A stretch of DNA of 21,974 nt, taken from assembly GCA_009801015.1 (NCBI GenBank), contig VHZZ01000351.1:71501-93474 (forward strand), read 5' to 3'. The notes beneath the pieces were generated by a model. The model did not search any database, was not told where the DNA came from, and saw only the letters and a program-made list of their open reading frames with translations. Every line of letters begins with the position of its first letter. Positions within the stretch are counted from its first letter, which is position 1. This DNA is from Silene noctiflora (Eukaryota > Streptophyta > Magnoliopsida > Caryophyllales > Caryophyllaceae). Shown one piece after another: positions 9,901 to 18,123 of this stretch. The translations under genes were made by a program, and so were the position numbers.

Positions 9901-12292
9901 TCAAAGAGGTGTTTTGACGACCAAGAATGAAAATCACTTCCAGAATTGCATTGGCCCACTGATTTTACTTAATATAAGTAGTGCAAACAGATTATGTGTA
10001 AGAGCAGACAGTTTATGACCCTGTTGGTCTGTATATTCAAATACTGTTAATATTTATTTATTTTACCAGATCAAGTAATTTATGTTGACAGATAGTAACA
10101 TGTAAGCATGTGTAAGCTACATTCTTATGGATTTGTTTTCTCAGGTTCAAAGATTGCAAGAGCAGTTGCAAGCCGAAAGAGATCTTAGAGCTGCTCTGGA
10201 GGTGGGTCTAAGCATGTCGTCCGGGCAATTTCCAAGTTCCCGTGGTATGGATTCCAAGGTCGGTGTATATTCGCTACCCTAGGAATTTTATGGCACTCTC
10301 CTAGTTTATTTTTATCTTGCATGTACAATAATTATGTCTACTTATTGTGAAGACAAGGGCTGAGCTTGAGGAGATTGCTCTCGCTGAGGCTGATGTAGCC
10401 AGGCTGAAACAAAAGGTTGCTGAACTGCACCATCAACTCAATCAGCAACGACAACATCAATTTGGCTCATTGTCTGATGCACCTGATAGGTATGACCAAA
10501 TGAGGGTGATTATTGTATTCTATATCCTTTTAGATGAATCAACCTGCTGTTTTGTGGAGCTTATAAGTGTTACGTAATACTCCGTATATCACTATGTTGA
10601 GTTCTTTTCCTTACTGAAAGGACAAAGGAGATAAACTATCTTAATTTTGCTCTTTCTTTTTTTTGTGAGCAGGAGAATTATTCAGCAAGATTTTGATACT
10701 ACTCTGGCCTTTTGCAATCATGAAAGAAAACAAAGGAATGAGGTACTCATCTTTCGTCTGATTCTTATTGGGCCTGTAAAAGTTGCTCAAAGTTACTCTT
10801 CCGCTCATCTCATCAAGTGCTTTAGAAGAGGAATGGGTGGGTCTGCATAGTTTCCTTATTGCCGAAGCGTATATATTATTACTATCTGCCCTATCTTCTT
10901 AGTTTTACAAAAAGTACGCCTCTGGCAGAATTTTAAGCTCATTGAGGCGCTAGCCAAAAGGCCTAGGTGCTTCTTAAATGCGCCTTGTAGATGAGGCGTA
11001 GCTGCGAGATTCATACTATTCAATTGTGCTCTTCTTTTTGTCAAATTATCAGCTTGTACTCCTTTTCATGTAAGCCCTCTTAAAAATCGAATAAATGGTA
11101 TTGCCGCACAAAATAGTTTATTGAAAATACAAATTTGTAGGAGCGAAAAAAAAAAGCTTTTATTTGTATATTTTGCTGGTTGTCGAGTATGTTGCACCCA
11201 TGTATGCCTGAATTTTTAGATTCTTTCTGAACCGAAAAAAAATGCAGTGCAGTGCCTTCTCTTCTTTTAGCTCATACTTAGAAGCATGCACAAATGTCTT
11301 AGGAGGCCGTAGATTAGATTCCATTTTGATACTAGCAGGGGTGGGAATAACATGATAAGCTGTGTAACATAATGGATTTTACTGTAGGATGGATTACTAC
11401 TCCCAGAATGGAATAAAACTAAGGGACACATATTAGCTGGCAGAAGCAGCAATAGGCAGCCGCGAAAGCAGTTCCTAGAGTCGACTAACTTGAGTGATTC
11501 AAAAAGCAATGAAGCATCAAATGGCATGTCTCTGGATGAGTTTGATTCTATTGATTCACCGTCCATGCCATCCACTTCCAGAGTGGCAGAGGTAACACTT
11601 CTGCTACCTCTATTGCATTTTGCTTTTGTATTTGGTGGTGATTCTTTTGGAAGGTCGTACGGATGGTGACAGGGAGAATAGTGTATCTGCTTTGACCCCT
11701 CAACTGTTTATTTTTAATAAAATGGAGTAGCGTTACAACATTGTTACTCTAGTGCGTCAATGGCGCTCCCACGAACTGTGAATCAGGGGCTAGGATGTGA
11801 GTCTGGATCCTCTCCAATTCCTCGAGGTCTAGTACCTTTATTAGCACAGGAAAGTAATTGGATGCAATTTCTTAATCACCCTATTCTGTGTCAAAAGAGG
11901 TACTGTACCTTCTTCACCAACCTGGGAGGATCTAGACATGTAGAATGAACGCAACCTTGCTCTTGTACCGAGAAACATAGACATGCTGTTTCCAGTGACT
12001 ATTCACTTTAATGTGCCATTTTACTTTCTTACATCGTCCAAAGAATAGCAAAAGCAGATATCTAAGTATGAAACAAAAGTACTTACTTTGGTATGCTGGT
12101 TTGTAGGCATTCGATTTTCCAAGACATCCATCGGTAGCTTCATCGACATTAGTAGAATTAACAACTAGGCTCGACTTCTTCAAGGAGCGGCGATCTCAAC
12201 TGATGGAGCAACTACACAGTCTAGATTTGAACTATGGTGTGGCTACTTCCCAAGACTATTTGTACAGACCATCTTCACCATCTTGGAGCTGA
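972..12292 (+). CDS. PHGAP1/2-like: PH-domain RhoGAP acting on ROP GTPases (PHGAP/REN1 family), 22 coding exons
   Basis: Expected role: stimulates GTP hydrolysis by ROP (plant Rho) GTPases, limiting active ROP domains at the plasma membrane in polar growth. My splice model: 972-1013, 2923-2959, 3368-3444, 3573-3643, 3719-3797, 3977-4121, 4274-4393, 4631-4708, 4811-4866, 4939-5008, 5765-5852, 5976-6219, 7060-7281, 7427-7768, 9083-9132, 9316-9376, 9466-9549, 10145-10258, 10353-10489, 10673-10742, 11388-11591, 12107-12292. All introns are GT-AG, phases agree, and the sum is 2577 nt (858 residues plus TGA). Domains: PH about 15-125, RhoGAP about 163-365, acidic/Ser-rich linker 370-560, coiled coil about 575-700, C-terminal segment ending in Trp-Ser. 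The start MAAFERPRLVSANT is the only ATG that joins the PH exon in frame. From memory the C-terminus fits PHGAP1/2 (ROPGAP6/7) better than REN1 itself; the subfamily is inferred. Exons 1 and 14 are the least certain. Confidence 0.9.
1191..1650. repeat. Imperfect tandem duplication, two copies of about 225 bp, in intron 1
   Basis: Copy 1 (about 1191-1409) and copy 2 (about 1417-1650) share the same ordered blocks: TGTGCTTTATGATGATC-like start, GTGATGTTTGTGG, a CGAGGTTTT block, AAAATATGGTGTA, TTTCGGATTGT and a TAGGAGGAG/CAGAGGAG block. The copies have drifted by substitutions and small indels, so the duplication is not recent. No coding potential is evident in either copy. Confidence 0.7.
2073..2317. 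mobile_element. Stowaway-type MITE (Tc1/mariner-like) in intron 1
   Basis: The left end begins CTCCCTCCATCCCATTTTTG and the right end reads CGGAGGGAG on the top strand, giving inverted termini CTCCCTCC. The right flank is TA; the left flank is TG, a likely decayed TA target duplication. The length of about 245 bp, lack of coding capacity and the CTCCCTCCRTCCC terminus are typical of plant Stowaway elements. Internal IR pieces AAAAACA/TAGGGAAAAA are diverged. Confidence 0.7.
2599..2692. repeat. Intronic hairpin with 24-nt arms
   Basis: The left arm at 2599-2622 and the right arm at 2669-2692 are inverted copies matching at 22 of 24 positions, around the core TTCTAGGGAAGGTA. One of the two mismatches would be a G-U pair in RNA. 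The loop is 46 nt. It could be a MITE relic or a transcribed foldback; the arms do not extend further on either side. Confidence 0.6.
2763..2826. repeat. Intronic hairpin with a two-part stem
   Basis: The outer stem pairs GACTAAAGGAGGAC (2763-2776) with GTCCTCCTTTGAGTC (2812-2826), with a single bulged base. An inner stem pairs AGTAAAAA with TTTTTACT across a loop of about 9 nt. The whole fold is 64 nt and lies about 150 nt downstream of the other intron-1 hairpin. It is small for a plant miRNA precursor but could form in the pre-mRNA. Confidence 0.5.
2923..4121 (+). other. PH domain-coding exons 2-6 of the RhoGAP gene
   Basis: The spliced product begins VFKSGPLFISSK and continues GLGWKSWKKRWFILTRTSL, the first strands of a PH fold with the basic patch KSWKKRW at about residues 31-37. 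Exons 4-5 give LTLGGIDLNNSG and FPDGRDGRAFTLK. Exon 6 gives EDLFEWKTALEQAL with Trp112, the near-invariant Trp of the C-terminal PH helix. In this family the PH domain is thought to bind membrane phosphoinositides and position the GAP domain. Exons are 37-145 nt, so an ORF scan alone shows only fragments. Confidence 0.88.
4274..6219 (+). other. RhoGAP catalytic domain-coding exons 7-12
   Basis: The spliced product runs from VVGRPILLALEDIDG to LLEEYENIFD (about residues 161-369). GIKVEGILRLSADVEEVERR holds the arginine finger at Arg199, the residue inserted into the GTPase active site. NRMTPSAVAACMAPLLLRP (from Asn303) matches the conserved Asn plus hydrophobic helix that contacts the GTPase switch regions. 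Both hallmark elements are present, so the domain should be active. Introns inside the domain are 76-756 nt. Confidence 0.9.
5009..5764 (+). other. Intron 10 of the RhoGAP gene (756 nt), no further signal
   Basis: T-rich intron between LLEAY and RVDRKEARVN of the GAP domain, with donor GTAAGT at 5009 and acceptor CAG at 5762-5764. The 5' part of exon 11 is open upstream of the true acceptor, but that read-through is not homologous to the family. I see no repeat or RNA gene here. Confidence 0.8.
6220..7059 (+). other. Intron 12 of the RhoGAP gene (840 nt), no further signal
   Basis: It separates the end of the GAP domain from the acidic linker (donor GTAAGT at 6220, acceptor TTTTTCAG ending 7059). 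The content is ordinary T-rich intron sequence; no repeat, ORF or structured RNA is apparent. Confidence 0.8.
7769..9082 (+). other. Intron 14 of the RhoGAP gene (1314 nt), no further signal
   Basis: Donor GTAAGC at 7769 and acceptor TTTCAG ending 9082. It is the second-longest intron of the gene. A long T-rich stretch occupies about 8230-8480. Reading frames inside it (for example 8176-8550) are low-complexity Phe/Leu-rich translations of T-rich DNA, not genes. No transposon ends are recognised. Confidence 0.75.
9083..10742 (+). other. Coiled-coil coding exons 15-20 of the RhoGAP gene
   Basis: Exons 15-20 encode about residues 558-729. Stretches such as IQRLEITKNDLRHRIAKEA, LERRKQALHERRLALEQD, VQRLQEQLQAERDLRAALE and LEEIALAEADVARLKQKV show heptad-like spacing of Leu/Ile/Val with many charged residues. 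In REN1 and PHGAPs this region mediates dimerisation and targeting by trafficking or microtubule-linked partners (family knowledge). Exon 15 is only 50 nt and follows the longest late intron. Confidence 0.8.
9550..10144 (+). other. Intron 17 of the RhoGAP gene (595 nt) with an 18-T run
   Basis: Donor GTTGTT at 9550 is weak but is the only position giving in-frame LALEQD joined to VQRLQEQL. The acceptor ends at 10144. A homopolymer of 18 T lies at 9735-9752, a probable length-variable site. Confidence 0.75.
10743..11387 (+). other. Intron 20 of the RhoGAP gene (645 nt) with a GAGGCG-rich patch
   Basis: Donor GTACTC at 10743 and acceptor CTGTAG ending 11387. A patch at about 10914-11005 is richer in GC than its surroundings and repeats GCGCC/GGCGC-type words; ACGCCTC at 10916-10922 faces GAGGCGT at 10993-10999. 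This may be a relic of a small inverted-repeat element; no target duplication is clear. Confidence 0.6.
11388..12292 (+). other. C-terminal exons 21-22 of the RhoGAP gene
   Basis: Exon 21 encodes a hydrophilic, Ser-rich stretch (DEFDSIDSPSMPSTSR) likely to be disordered and open to phosphorylation. Exon 22 encodes a short basic helix (LTTRLDFFKERRSQLMEQL) and the end SQDYLYRPSSPSWS followed by TGA at 12290-12292. The terminal motif with Ser-Pro near the end resembles what I recall of the PHGAP1/2 branch and is the main reason for preferring that subgroup. Intron 21 (11592-12106) is 515 nt and has no feature I can support. Confidence 0.75.
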
Positions 12293-12615
12293 TTCACGCA
12301 TCCAACGCATGCCCAGATATCGAACAGATCTAAGCTTGGTGCTTATTATTTGTACATTCTTTAACTGATTGCATATAGTTTATATATCTCCTGTAATTTT
12401 GTGTTTTATTCATGTTTTCCCTCTTGCCGCTGTCCATTTTTAGAGAGCAACTTTTTTTTTGGGGTGGCGCGTTTCAGTTACGCGTTTACTGACAAGGATT
12501 TTCTCTCATTTCCTTCACTATTGTTTCTTTGGGTTCTGGACTGTAGAAATGTAGCATACTGTATAATTTTATCTGTATTTTGTTTGTGTTAAAAATAAAC
12601 AGAAAAAAAAAAAAA
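12293..12615 (+). other. RhoGAP 3' UTR with candidate poly(A) signal
   Basis: T-rich sequence follows the TGA. AATAAA lies at 12594-12599, about 300 nt after the stop, followed by an A-rich run, and is the best poly(A) signal candidate. The actual cleavage site cannot be seen from sequence. Confidence 0.5.
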
Positions 12616-13092
12616 AAGATTATGGTGGTTGTATTCAATACAATATTAAGTGGAAATAGAGTTTTGGTTCTTTTGCCCCCCTTCTTGTTTCTCCATTTTC
12701 TTCGGTCTTTTAGTTTTCTTCACGGAGAAAAAGGAACATACATCGGATGTATTACCTCTGATTTTACTTGTTTTTGAGTATATGTGTATTTTTTCTAAAC
12801 TTATTATCTCAAACTTTATTTATTGTTGAGCATATGTATATTTTTTCTGAGTTTATTAAAGTTTATAGGTTAGATATTAATTTTGTTTCCCATCAAAACT
12901 CAAATTTAACTAAGTTTGTACGTAATGTTTTTTGAGTTTTATTGTAATTTTTTTTATCTTAATGTTTGAGTGAATAAAATCAAAAACTTTATAGTAAAAC
13001 TCATCATGTTTAAAACAAAACTCAAAAACTTTCTTATAATACTCAAAAACTATAAAATTGATGGTAGTACATTGGATGTATAATCCAATTAC

Positions 13093-13132
13093 TGATGATG
13101 TATTCAGTACTATGATGATGTATTCAGTACTA
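13093..13132. repeat. Perfect 20-bp tandem duplication
   Basis: TGATGATGTATTCAGTACTA occurs twice head to tail (13093-13112 and 13113-13132) with no mismatch. It is likely a replication-slippage product. Confidence 0.9.
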
Positions 13133-13187
13133 TAGCAAATTCAAGGAAACTTTGGAAAAGATAATTTAGAACCTGTTAGTCTCTCTC

Positions 13188-13317
13188 TTGTGACGGCCCC
13201 AAATGTGACCACTTTATAATAAAAAGTAACGACTCATAAAATGTTACGTCATATTTTCTCACATAAATGGTCACATTTAAGTCTGTTACAATTTGTGATG
13301 AAAAAAACCCGTCACAA
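13188..13317. mobile_element. Small inverted-repeat element (MITE-like), family unknown
   Basis: The termini TTGTGACGG (13188-13196) and CCGTCACAA (13309-13317) are perfect inverted repeats. An inner pair, AAATGTGACCA near 13201 and TGGTCACATTT at 13267-13277, is also inverted. Total length is about 130 bp with no coding capacity. The target duplication is unclear, so the superfamily stays open. Confidence 0.5.
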
Positions 13318-13409
13318 AGTTTATAAAATTGCACAACATTCATGACAATGCTGAAACATCGCTCAGAGAAATGTAATACACTAAAATGATGACAATAAAC
13401 TGAACACAT

Positions 13410-13415
13410 TTTATT
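13410..13415 (-). terminator. Candidate poly(A) signal of UGT-A
   Basis: AATAAA on the minus strand lies about 180 nt beyond the UGT-A stop, a normal distance for a plant 3' UTR. No other canonical signal is closer. Confidence 0.4.
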
Positions 13416-13592
13416 ACTAATAATTTGAAACCCGAGTGAAAAATCAATTACATCTTAAACTGCAGGCGCTACCTGCTTTCGCTTATTGAATGTTTACTAG
13501 TAAAAATTCGTGTTGAAATGGCGTTCAACGGTTCAAGTACTACTCCATGACGGATAACGACCAATCCGTTACCTAAAACAACAAATTGAAGA

Positions 13593-15794
13593 TTAAGACG
13601 ACGCGACCCACTCAATAATTTCATCAATATGCATATCAGAACTACCTCCTGTATCCAATGCCTCCTTCGCAAACCCTTTCCACTTCGCGACATTCTCTTT
13701 AATCTTCTCCCCTTTCCGACCTTCCAATATCTCGTCTAAACAACTCCCAATTTCCTCGCGCGTAACCAAACCATTCTCATCCTCCTTAGGCATGATTCCA
13801 ACCCCCCAAACCTGATCAACAAAATGCGCGTCAACCAATTGGTCTAAGAACTGTGGCATTGCCAAAACCGGAACCCCAAAACTCAAAGCCTCTATAGTCG
13901 AGTTCCATCCACAATGACTCATAAAACAGCCCACCGCTTCATGAGCTAGAACTTCCAACTGTGGCGCCCATGGCAGAACCATACCGTTCCCTGATATTTC
14001 GTCAATTAAGCTTCCCGGGAGCTTTTCCTGTTCTGTTTCCCTTACCACCCACAGGAAACTTGTTGCCCTTTCCTTTAAGGCCTCTGCAATTTCTACCATT
14101 TGGTCACCGGTTAATCGCGCCACGCTGCCAAATGCAATGTAGACAATAGACCTAGCCGGTTTCGTGCTTAACCATTTCATGCAATCTTCATTTGTTGGCT
14201 TGTATTGGTTAAAACCATAATCAACATCATTTTCCATTTGTTTGTCTAAGTAACTTGATGGAATTGTTGGTCCAATTGTCTTCACATTGCATATGTTTGA
14301 TATCCACTTAAGAGCCTACAATGTAAACATGTTTGGTCAAATCATGCAACGGGTCTAGGCCGTACCCAAATTGACATTATACGATTGTATTAGCCGATAT
14401 TATCTGCCCATATTATATGCCTAATGAATACTGTACAACACAACATTCCCCTCATATCGTCTTAACATCCTTTCACTGTTTAAATTTCAGTTTTATTCCT
14501 AGGAACCTTAATAAGCGTGCTCATAGCCTAGCTAACAGAGCTATGAGAATGTCATATCTTTCTTTACGGCTGCTAAAAAAACAAATCAAACACGTTATAG
14601 AGTTGAAACTCGAAATAATAATTACTACCCTGTTTTCTACAAATTTGATAAAGTGAACTCTCTCTTCTTCTATATACGGACTATAACCTAAAGCGGTTTA
14701 TAAATGGTTTGTGCATATAATTTGAAACACAAATTCTTATTTATATCCGGCTTAAATTTAAAACGAGTCAAATAAGATACATGAGACAAAAGTAGACTAT
14801 CTAAGGACTAACAGAAAATTTGTCTTATCCATCCGGCTAATATTATTTGACCTGTTTTAATCTTAAGACAGGTTGCCGAATTGAATGCCTATAGCGGTTT
14901 ATAAATGGTTTTTGTATATATTTTGAAACACAAATTCTTGTTTATGTCTGGCTTAACTTTAAAACGAGTCAAATAAGATACATGAGACAAAAGTAGACTA
15001 TCTAAGGACTAACAGAAAATTTGTCTTATCCATCCAGCTAATCCAAGCGAGATGTTATCTGACCTGTTTTAATCTTAAGACAGGTTGCGGAATTGAATGC
15101 TTAAAGTTAATATAATTACCTCTTCCTCAAGCTTAACAAAGGAATTGACTAAAACAAAGTCAGCTTGAATAGCCTTCCCATAGTCTTTCAACAACCATAG
15201 GACTAAAGGGTGAGTCCCCAATTTGTCACTATCATGAGAATTATAATCCCCATATGACAAAAATGACATAGGAATCTTTTTTACAATCAAATCCGGTGGC
15301 GGAAAAACCGAGGGCAATTCTATCTGTGTCTTAGTCCCTTGGGACTCAATGTACATATAGTAATAACAAGCAAAAGAGGCGACTGCAGCTGTGAAAAAAG
15401 CTGCAGACGCCACTTTTTGTTGGTGCGCTACCATGAGGGCCCAATGTAAGCACCCATGGTAAACCAACAAACATTTTTTATTACATGCTTGCTCTTTTTT
15501 AGTACTTAGGATCTTAGCTAGGTTCGGGGCTGCTTCAGCCTCGAACCTAGCCATACGGTCTTTAATATGGAGCGTGTTGTCGTTGGTGTCGTCGTAAATT
15601 GGCTCTAAGGTTATGGATTTGTAGGATGAGATATTAGGCATCAATTGTTGGGTGGNGTTANNTGTTGTNGNTATNGTAACATGGACATTTTTCCATGCTA
15701 NTCTTTTGGCAAATTGAACCATTGTGTTCATGTGTCCTTGACCATGATAAGGTAACATAATTACTTGAATTATTGTATTATTTTTATTAGACAT
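13593..15794 (-). CDS. UGT-A: family-1 UDP-glycosyltransferase, UGT74/group L-like, two exons
   Basis: Expected to transfer a sugar from UDP-sugar (probably glucose) to a small acceptor in the cytosol. Exons on the minus strand: 15794-15120 (225 codons) and 14315-13593 (240 codons plus TAA); the 804-nt GT-AG intron is phase 0. The product is 465 residues, normal for plant UGTs. PSPG box at residues 341-384, exactly 44 residues: WAPQLEVL..., HCGWNS at 359-364, Glu367, Asp383, Gln384 (final Gln typical of UDP-glucose users). The N-terminal PYHGQGHMNTMVQFAKR holds the catalytic His (His21). Oddity: LVYHGCLHWAL has His113 where the family has VYDSFLPWAL, so the activating Asp is replaced. Seven ambiguous bases (15656-15701) hide several residues at about 32-47. 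It is the only copy in the window with a PSPG domain. The acceptor cannot be inferred. Confidence 0.87.
14470..14560 (+). mobile_element. Fragment of a LINE-type RNase H domain
   Basis: Plus-strand translation reads FSFIPRNLNKRAHSLANRAM. This matches the C-terminal signature of the RNase H-like domain of plant non-LTR retrotransposons (FxxVPRxxNxxAHxLAxxA). It lies antisense inside the UGT-A intron. No catalytic part or reverse transcriptase is present, so it is a short relic. The domain match is from memory. Confidence 0.55.
14692..15100. repeat. Tandem pair of a roughly 200-bp MITE-like repeat in the UGT-A intron
   Basis: Copy 1 (14692-14888) and copy 2 (14893-15100) start AGCGGTTTATAAATGG and end GAATTGAATGC, with a period of about 201 bp. 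They are nearly identical apart from substitutions and a 10-12 bp insertion in copy 2 near 15043-15055. The 3' part, including TTGACCTGTTTTAATC and TTAAGACAGG, is related to the element at 15937-16118. Confidence 0.8.
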
Positions 15795-15900
15795 TTTTTT
15801 GAAGTTTTGAGGTTGAAAATCTTGGTTGAAAATTGAAAATGTTTAAAAAATGTTATGGTTTTTGCTGCTTCTTAGTTTTGATCAAGGACTTTACTGTGAC

Positions 15901-15917
15901 CCACGAGTAGCTCGTGG
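15901..15917. promoter_or_regulatory. Palindrome upstream of UGT-A
   Basis: CCACGAG-TAG-CTCGTGG is a perfect 7+3+7 inverted repeat 107 bp upstream of the UGT-A ATG. The same site, or a one-mismatch version, occurs upstream of UGT-B (20062-20078) and in the UGT-C promoter remnant (21520-21536). The position suits a promoter or leader site; no transcription factor is assigned. Confidence 0.5.
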
Positions 15918-15936
15918 CCTACAATAATAATCCAAG

Positions 15937-16118
15937 AAATTTTTATTTAAGACGGAGGTGTCTGTCTTAAGCTTAATACGTGGTAAATGCTACGGAGTAT
16001 ATCATTTGTATAGATAAAATAAAAAGAAAATGTCTAGATATTAGCAAAAGACTTGTCTTATCTATGTAAGTTGTGTGGTATTTGACCCGTTTTAATTTTA
16101 AAACGGATATATTCGTCA
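15937..16118. mobile_element. MITE-like insertion in the UGT-A upstream region
   Basis: It begins AAATTTTTATTTAAGACGG (15937-15955) and ends near TTTTAAAACGGATATATTCG. Compared with the upstream sequences of UGT-B and UGT-C it interrupts otherwise alignable promoter sequence: CTCGTGG...ACAA on one side, AGCTAGTTC and GTGTCCTACAAA on the other. The same 19 bp occur reversed at 424-442, so at least two copies lie in this window. Confidence 0.5.
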
Positions 16119-16210
16119 GAGTTATTGCAACAACAAATAGCTAGTTCTTAAATTACGTGACCTTTTTTCCTTTTGTGTCCTACAAAGTGAAGAAGCTCAT
16201 GATGATCTAG

Positions 16211-16379
16211 TAGTAGCGGATTTAAGGGGAATAGCAGAGACGCTCGTCCCGCTGAACAATGGAAATTTCAAATTTTTTAGTTAAAATTTTCTATTTTTTT
16301 CAAGGTTTACTTGGTATTACCAGTTTGTCTCCGCTGATATTTTTCGCCTTCTTAACTTTAAATATTGGCTCCACCACTG
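16211..16379. mobile_element. Degenerate hAT-like non-autonomous element
   Basis: The right end GGCTCCACCACTG (16367-16379) is the inverted form of the common hAT terminus CAGTGGCGGAGCC. The left end TAGTAGCGGATTTAAGGGG is a decayed version. Length is 169 bp. I see no convincing 8-bp target duplication. It resembles the clearer element at 20304-20454. Confidence 0.4.
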
Positions 16380-16438
16380 AAGGAAAATTAAACCCCGTTT
16401 TAGGCTTTTTATCAACAAGCTAGAATGACTAGGTACTC

Positions 16439-17304
16439 GCTCTCATTAATTGATCTCATAATCCTCTTTTTATTTATATGCTATAAATAAATAAAATCAT
16501 ATTCTTATGACTTTATCTTATAATCATTTTTTTATTTATATGCCATAATCAAATAAAATCATCTTTTTATGGTTTCATTTACTGAATATTACTACAAGCT
16601 TTTTTATTCCTAATTCTGAAATTTAGTTGCTTAAAATTATCCTCTTACAATTCACAAGTATCATGACTAAATAAATGAGAATTGGTTATGGTAAATAAAT
16701 TTTTAGCAAACTTATTGTGTATCGTCATCTTACATAAAATTTCGTACTGATCACTTATTAGTTAATCTCTCATTAATATAATATACCATCATTTTATTTT
16801 GAATAAAAACTCAGTTAACTTCTAACTAAAAACAAAAATTAATTTCATGACACATTATGAATTTGTGACAAAATTACTTACTCTAACCATATGATATGAG
16901 AATGATGTTAATTCACTTAAAAAGTATAATCCATAGTAGGTTGGTATAGGTTATATATCATGAGTTTGTGACACATTAACTTATTCTAACCGTATCTTTA
17001 ACTTAATATATACTCAATATATCTTATAATTGTATCCATAAAATCATCATTTATTGGTTATGCTTTTAGTGGATGTTATGAGAATATGAGATAATATCAT
17101 TTATTTAAGGAGCAATGTTGACAAAATAGTTTCAGCAAAACATACAATCTTATTCGCTGTATTTTCCAAGTCTTAATATAAAACAATACCAATAGTATAT
17201 TTATCATTAAATTTAAAATGGAATTAAAATAATGTAATTCAATTGTTACAAACTCCAACATCCCTACCTAAAAAAACCGTGCATTTGCACGGGTGCTATA
17301 CTAG
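16439..17304 (+). mobile_element. Helitron-like sequence with a clear 3' end (5' boundary unknown)
   Basis: The 3' end is diagnostic: the hairpin CCGTGC-ATTT-GCACGG at 17277-17292, eight bases, then CTAG at 17301-17304 followed by host T. The upstream DNA is AT-rich and noncoding. It contains imperfect direct repeats (about 16451-16512 with 16518-16571; about 16850-16895 with 16960-17000). No Rep/helicase is present, so it would be non-autonomous. The start given is a guess; no TC-start with UGT flank was found. Confidence 0.5.
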
Positions 17305-17305
17305 T

Positions 17306-17493
17306 GGTACACCAACAAGCACTTTTGATTACATTCTTGCTCATTTTTAGTTAACTAGGACCTTAGCTAGGTTTGGAGCTGCTCCAGTCTTGAACCGAGC
17401 CATATAGTGCTTAATATGGAGCTTGGTGTTCATGTGACCTTGCCCATGATTAGGTAACATAACTATTTGGATTGCATTATTTTCATGAAACAT
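17306..17493 (-). pseudogene. UGT-D: truncated and internally deleted UGT first exon
   Basis: Minus-strand translation from ATG at 17493 gives MFHENNAIQIVMLPNHGQGH, then MNT joins directly to KLHIKHYMARFKTGAAPNLA. About 50 codons of the normal exon are therefore missing, including the equivalent of MVQFAKR through YDDT. The frame stops after KVLVN, and the remaining homologous DNA (the CLLVY region) is frameshifted and ends at the Helitron terminus. It has no PSPG domain and is clearly non-functional. Confidence 0.8.
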
Positions 17494-17579
17494 TATTGAT
17501 GAAATATTGAATTACAATGTTTAAAATGTGTAGATATTGATTGTCATGAAACTAGTGAGCTTTTATCTTATGTTTCTTA

Positions 17580-18115
17580 GGGCCGGCCCGAATAGGTGTA
17601 CAACCCGCGCGGGTGCACAGGGTCCCAAAATTTGGGGGTCCAATTTTGTTGTCAATTTAAAATTATATACATATACAACACAATAATAACACTATAATGT
17701 TAATGGTGTAGTGATACTGGTGGAATTTCTCTCTGCAGAAAAATTAGAGTGTATCTAGAGAATAAAAAATGGCCCGTCTTTATCTATCTATGTGGATTTT
17801 ATTTGATCCATCATGAGGATTATCCGTCATAAATGAGAATTTGAGAATTTCTTTTGTACATACATTATATTCCAATGATAATATTTTACTTAAGCAATTA
17901 TATAATACTCCCTCCGTCTCAACCACTTTTCTCTTTTTATTTTTCTTGGAGAGTATCTTAATTAATTAGAACAGATGGAGTAATGGCCTCATTTCATAAA
18001 TTATCTTTATTAACGACGATGGTTAAAAATTGTCATCTAAATCTTAAGGCAACTCTAAACTAGGCCCCACTATAAAATTTCGCACAGGGCCACCGATATC
18101 TCAGAGACGGCCCTG
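17580..18115. mobile_element. Non-autonomous hAT-like element with perfect 8-bp target duplication
   Basis: GTTTCTTA occurs at 17572-17579 and again at 18116-18123, directly flanking a 536-bp block. The block starts GGGCCGGCCCG and ends CGGCCCTG, so the termini share (CA)GGGCCG inverted; GCACAGGGTCC and GGCCCTGTGC are further inverted subterminal words. An 8-bp duplication with CAGGGCCG-type termini is diagnostic of hAT. The left end lacks the expected first two bases. There is no transposase. It carries a nested Stowaway MITE and sits about 80 bp upstream of the UGT-D start. Confidence 0.75.
17908..17980. mobile_element. Short Stowaway-type MITE nested in the hAT-like element
   Basis: CTCCCTCCGTCTCAACC at the left and CAGATGGAG at the right form imperfect inverted termini, flanked by TA at 17906-17907 and 17981-17982. 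At 73 bp it is short and probably internally deleted. Confidence 0.6.
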
Positions 18116-18123
18116 GTTTCTTA

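Larger units (their letters stand above)
12616..13409. other. Convergent intergenic region
   Basis: AT-rich DNA between the 3' ends of the RhoGAP gene and UGT-A. Phrases containing AACTCAAA/TTTGAGT recur at about 12820-13045. It also holds a perfect 20-bp tandem repeat (13093-13132) and a small inverted-repeat element (13188-13317). No coding frame is supported. Confidence 0.6.
14316..15119 (-). other. Intron of UGT-A (804 nt) carrying repeats
   Basis: The donor GTAATT begins at 15119 (minus) and the acceptor TTGTAG ends at 14316. Both join codons in phase 0, giving KLEEE followed by ALKWISNICN. The intron holds a LINE-derived RNase H fragment (about 14470-14560) and two head-to-tail copies of a roughly 200-bp MITE-like repeat (14692-15100). 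Confidence 0.8.

Noticed and set aside
13469-13693. Minus-strand frame at the end of UGT-A
   Set aside because: It overlaps the UGT-A C-terminus in another frame and runs into its 3' UTR.
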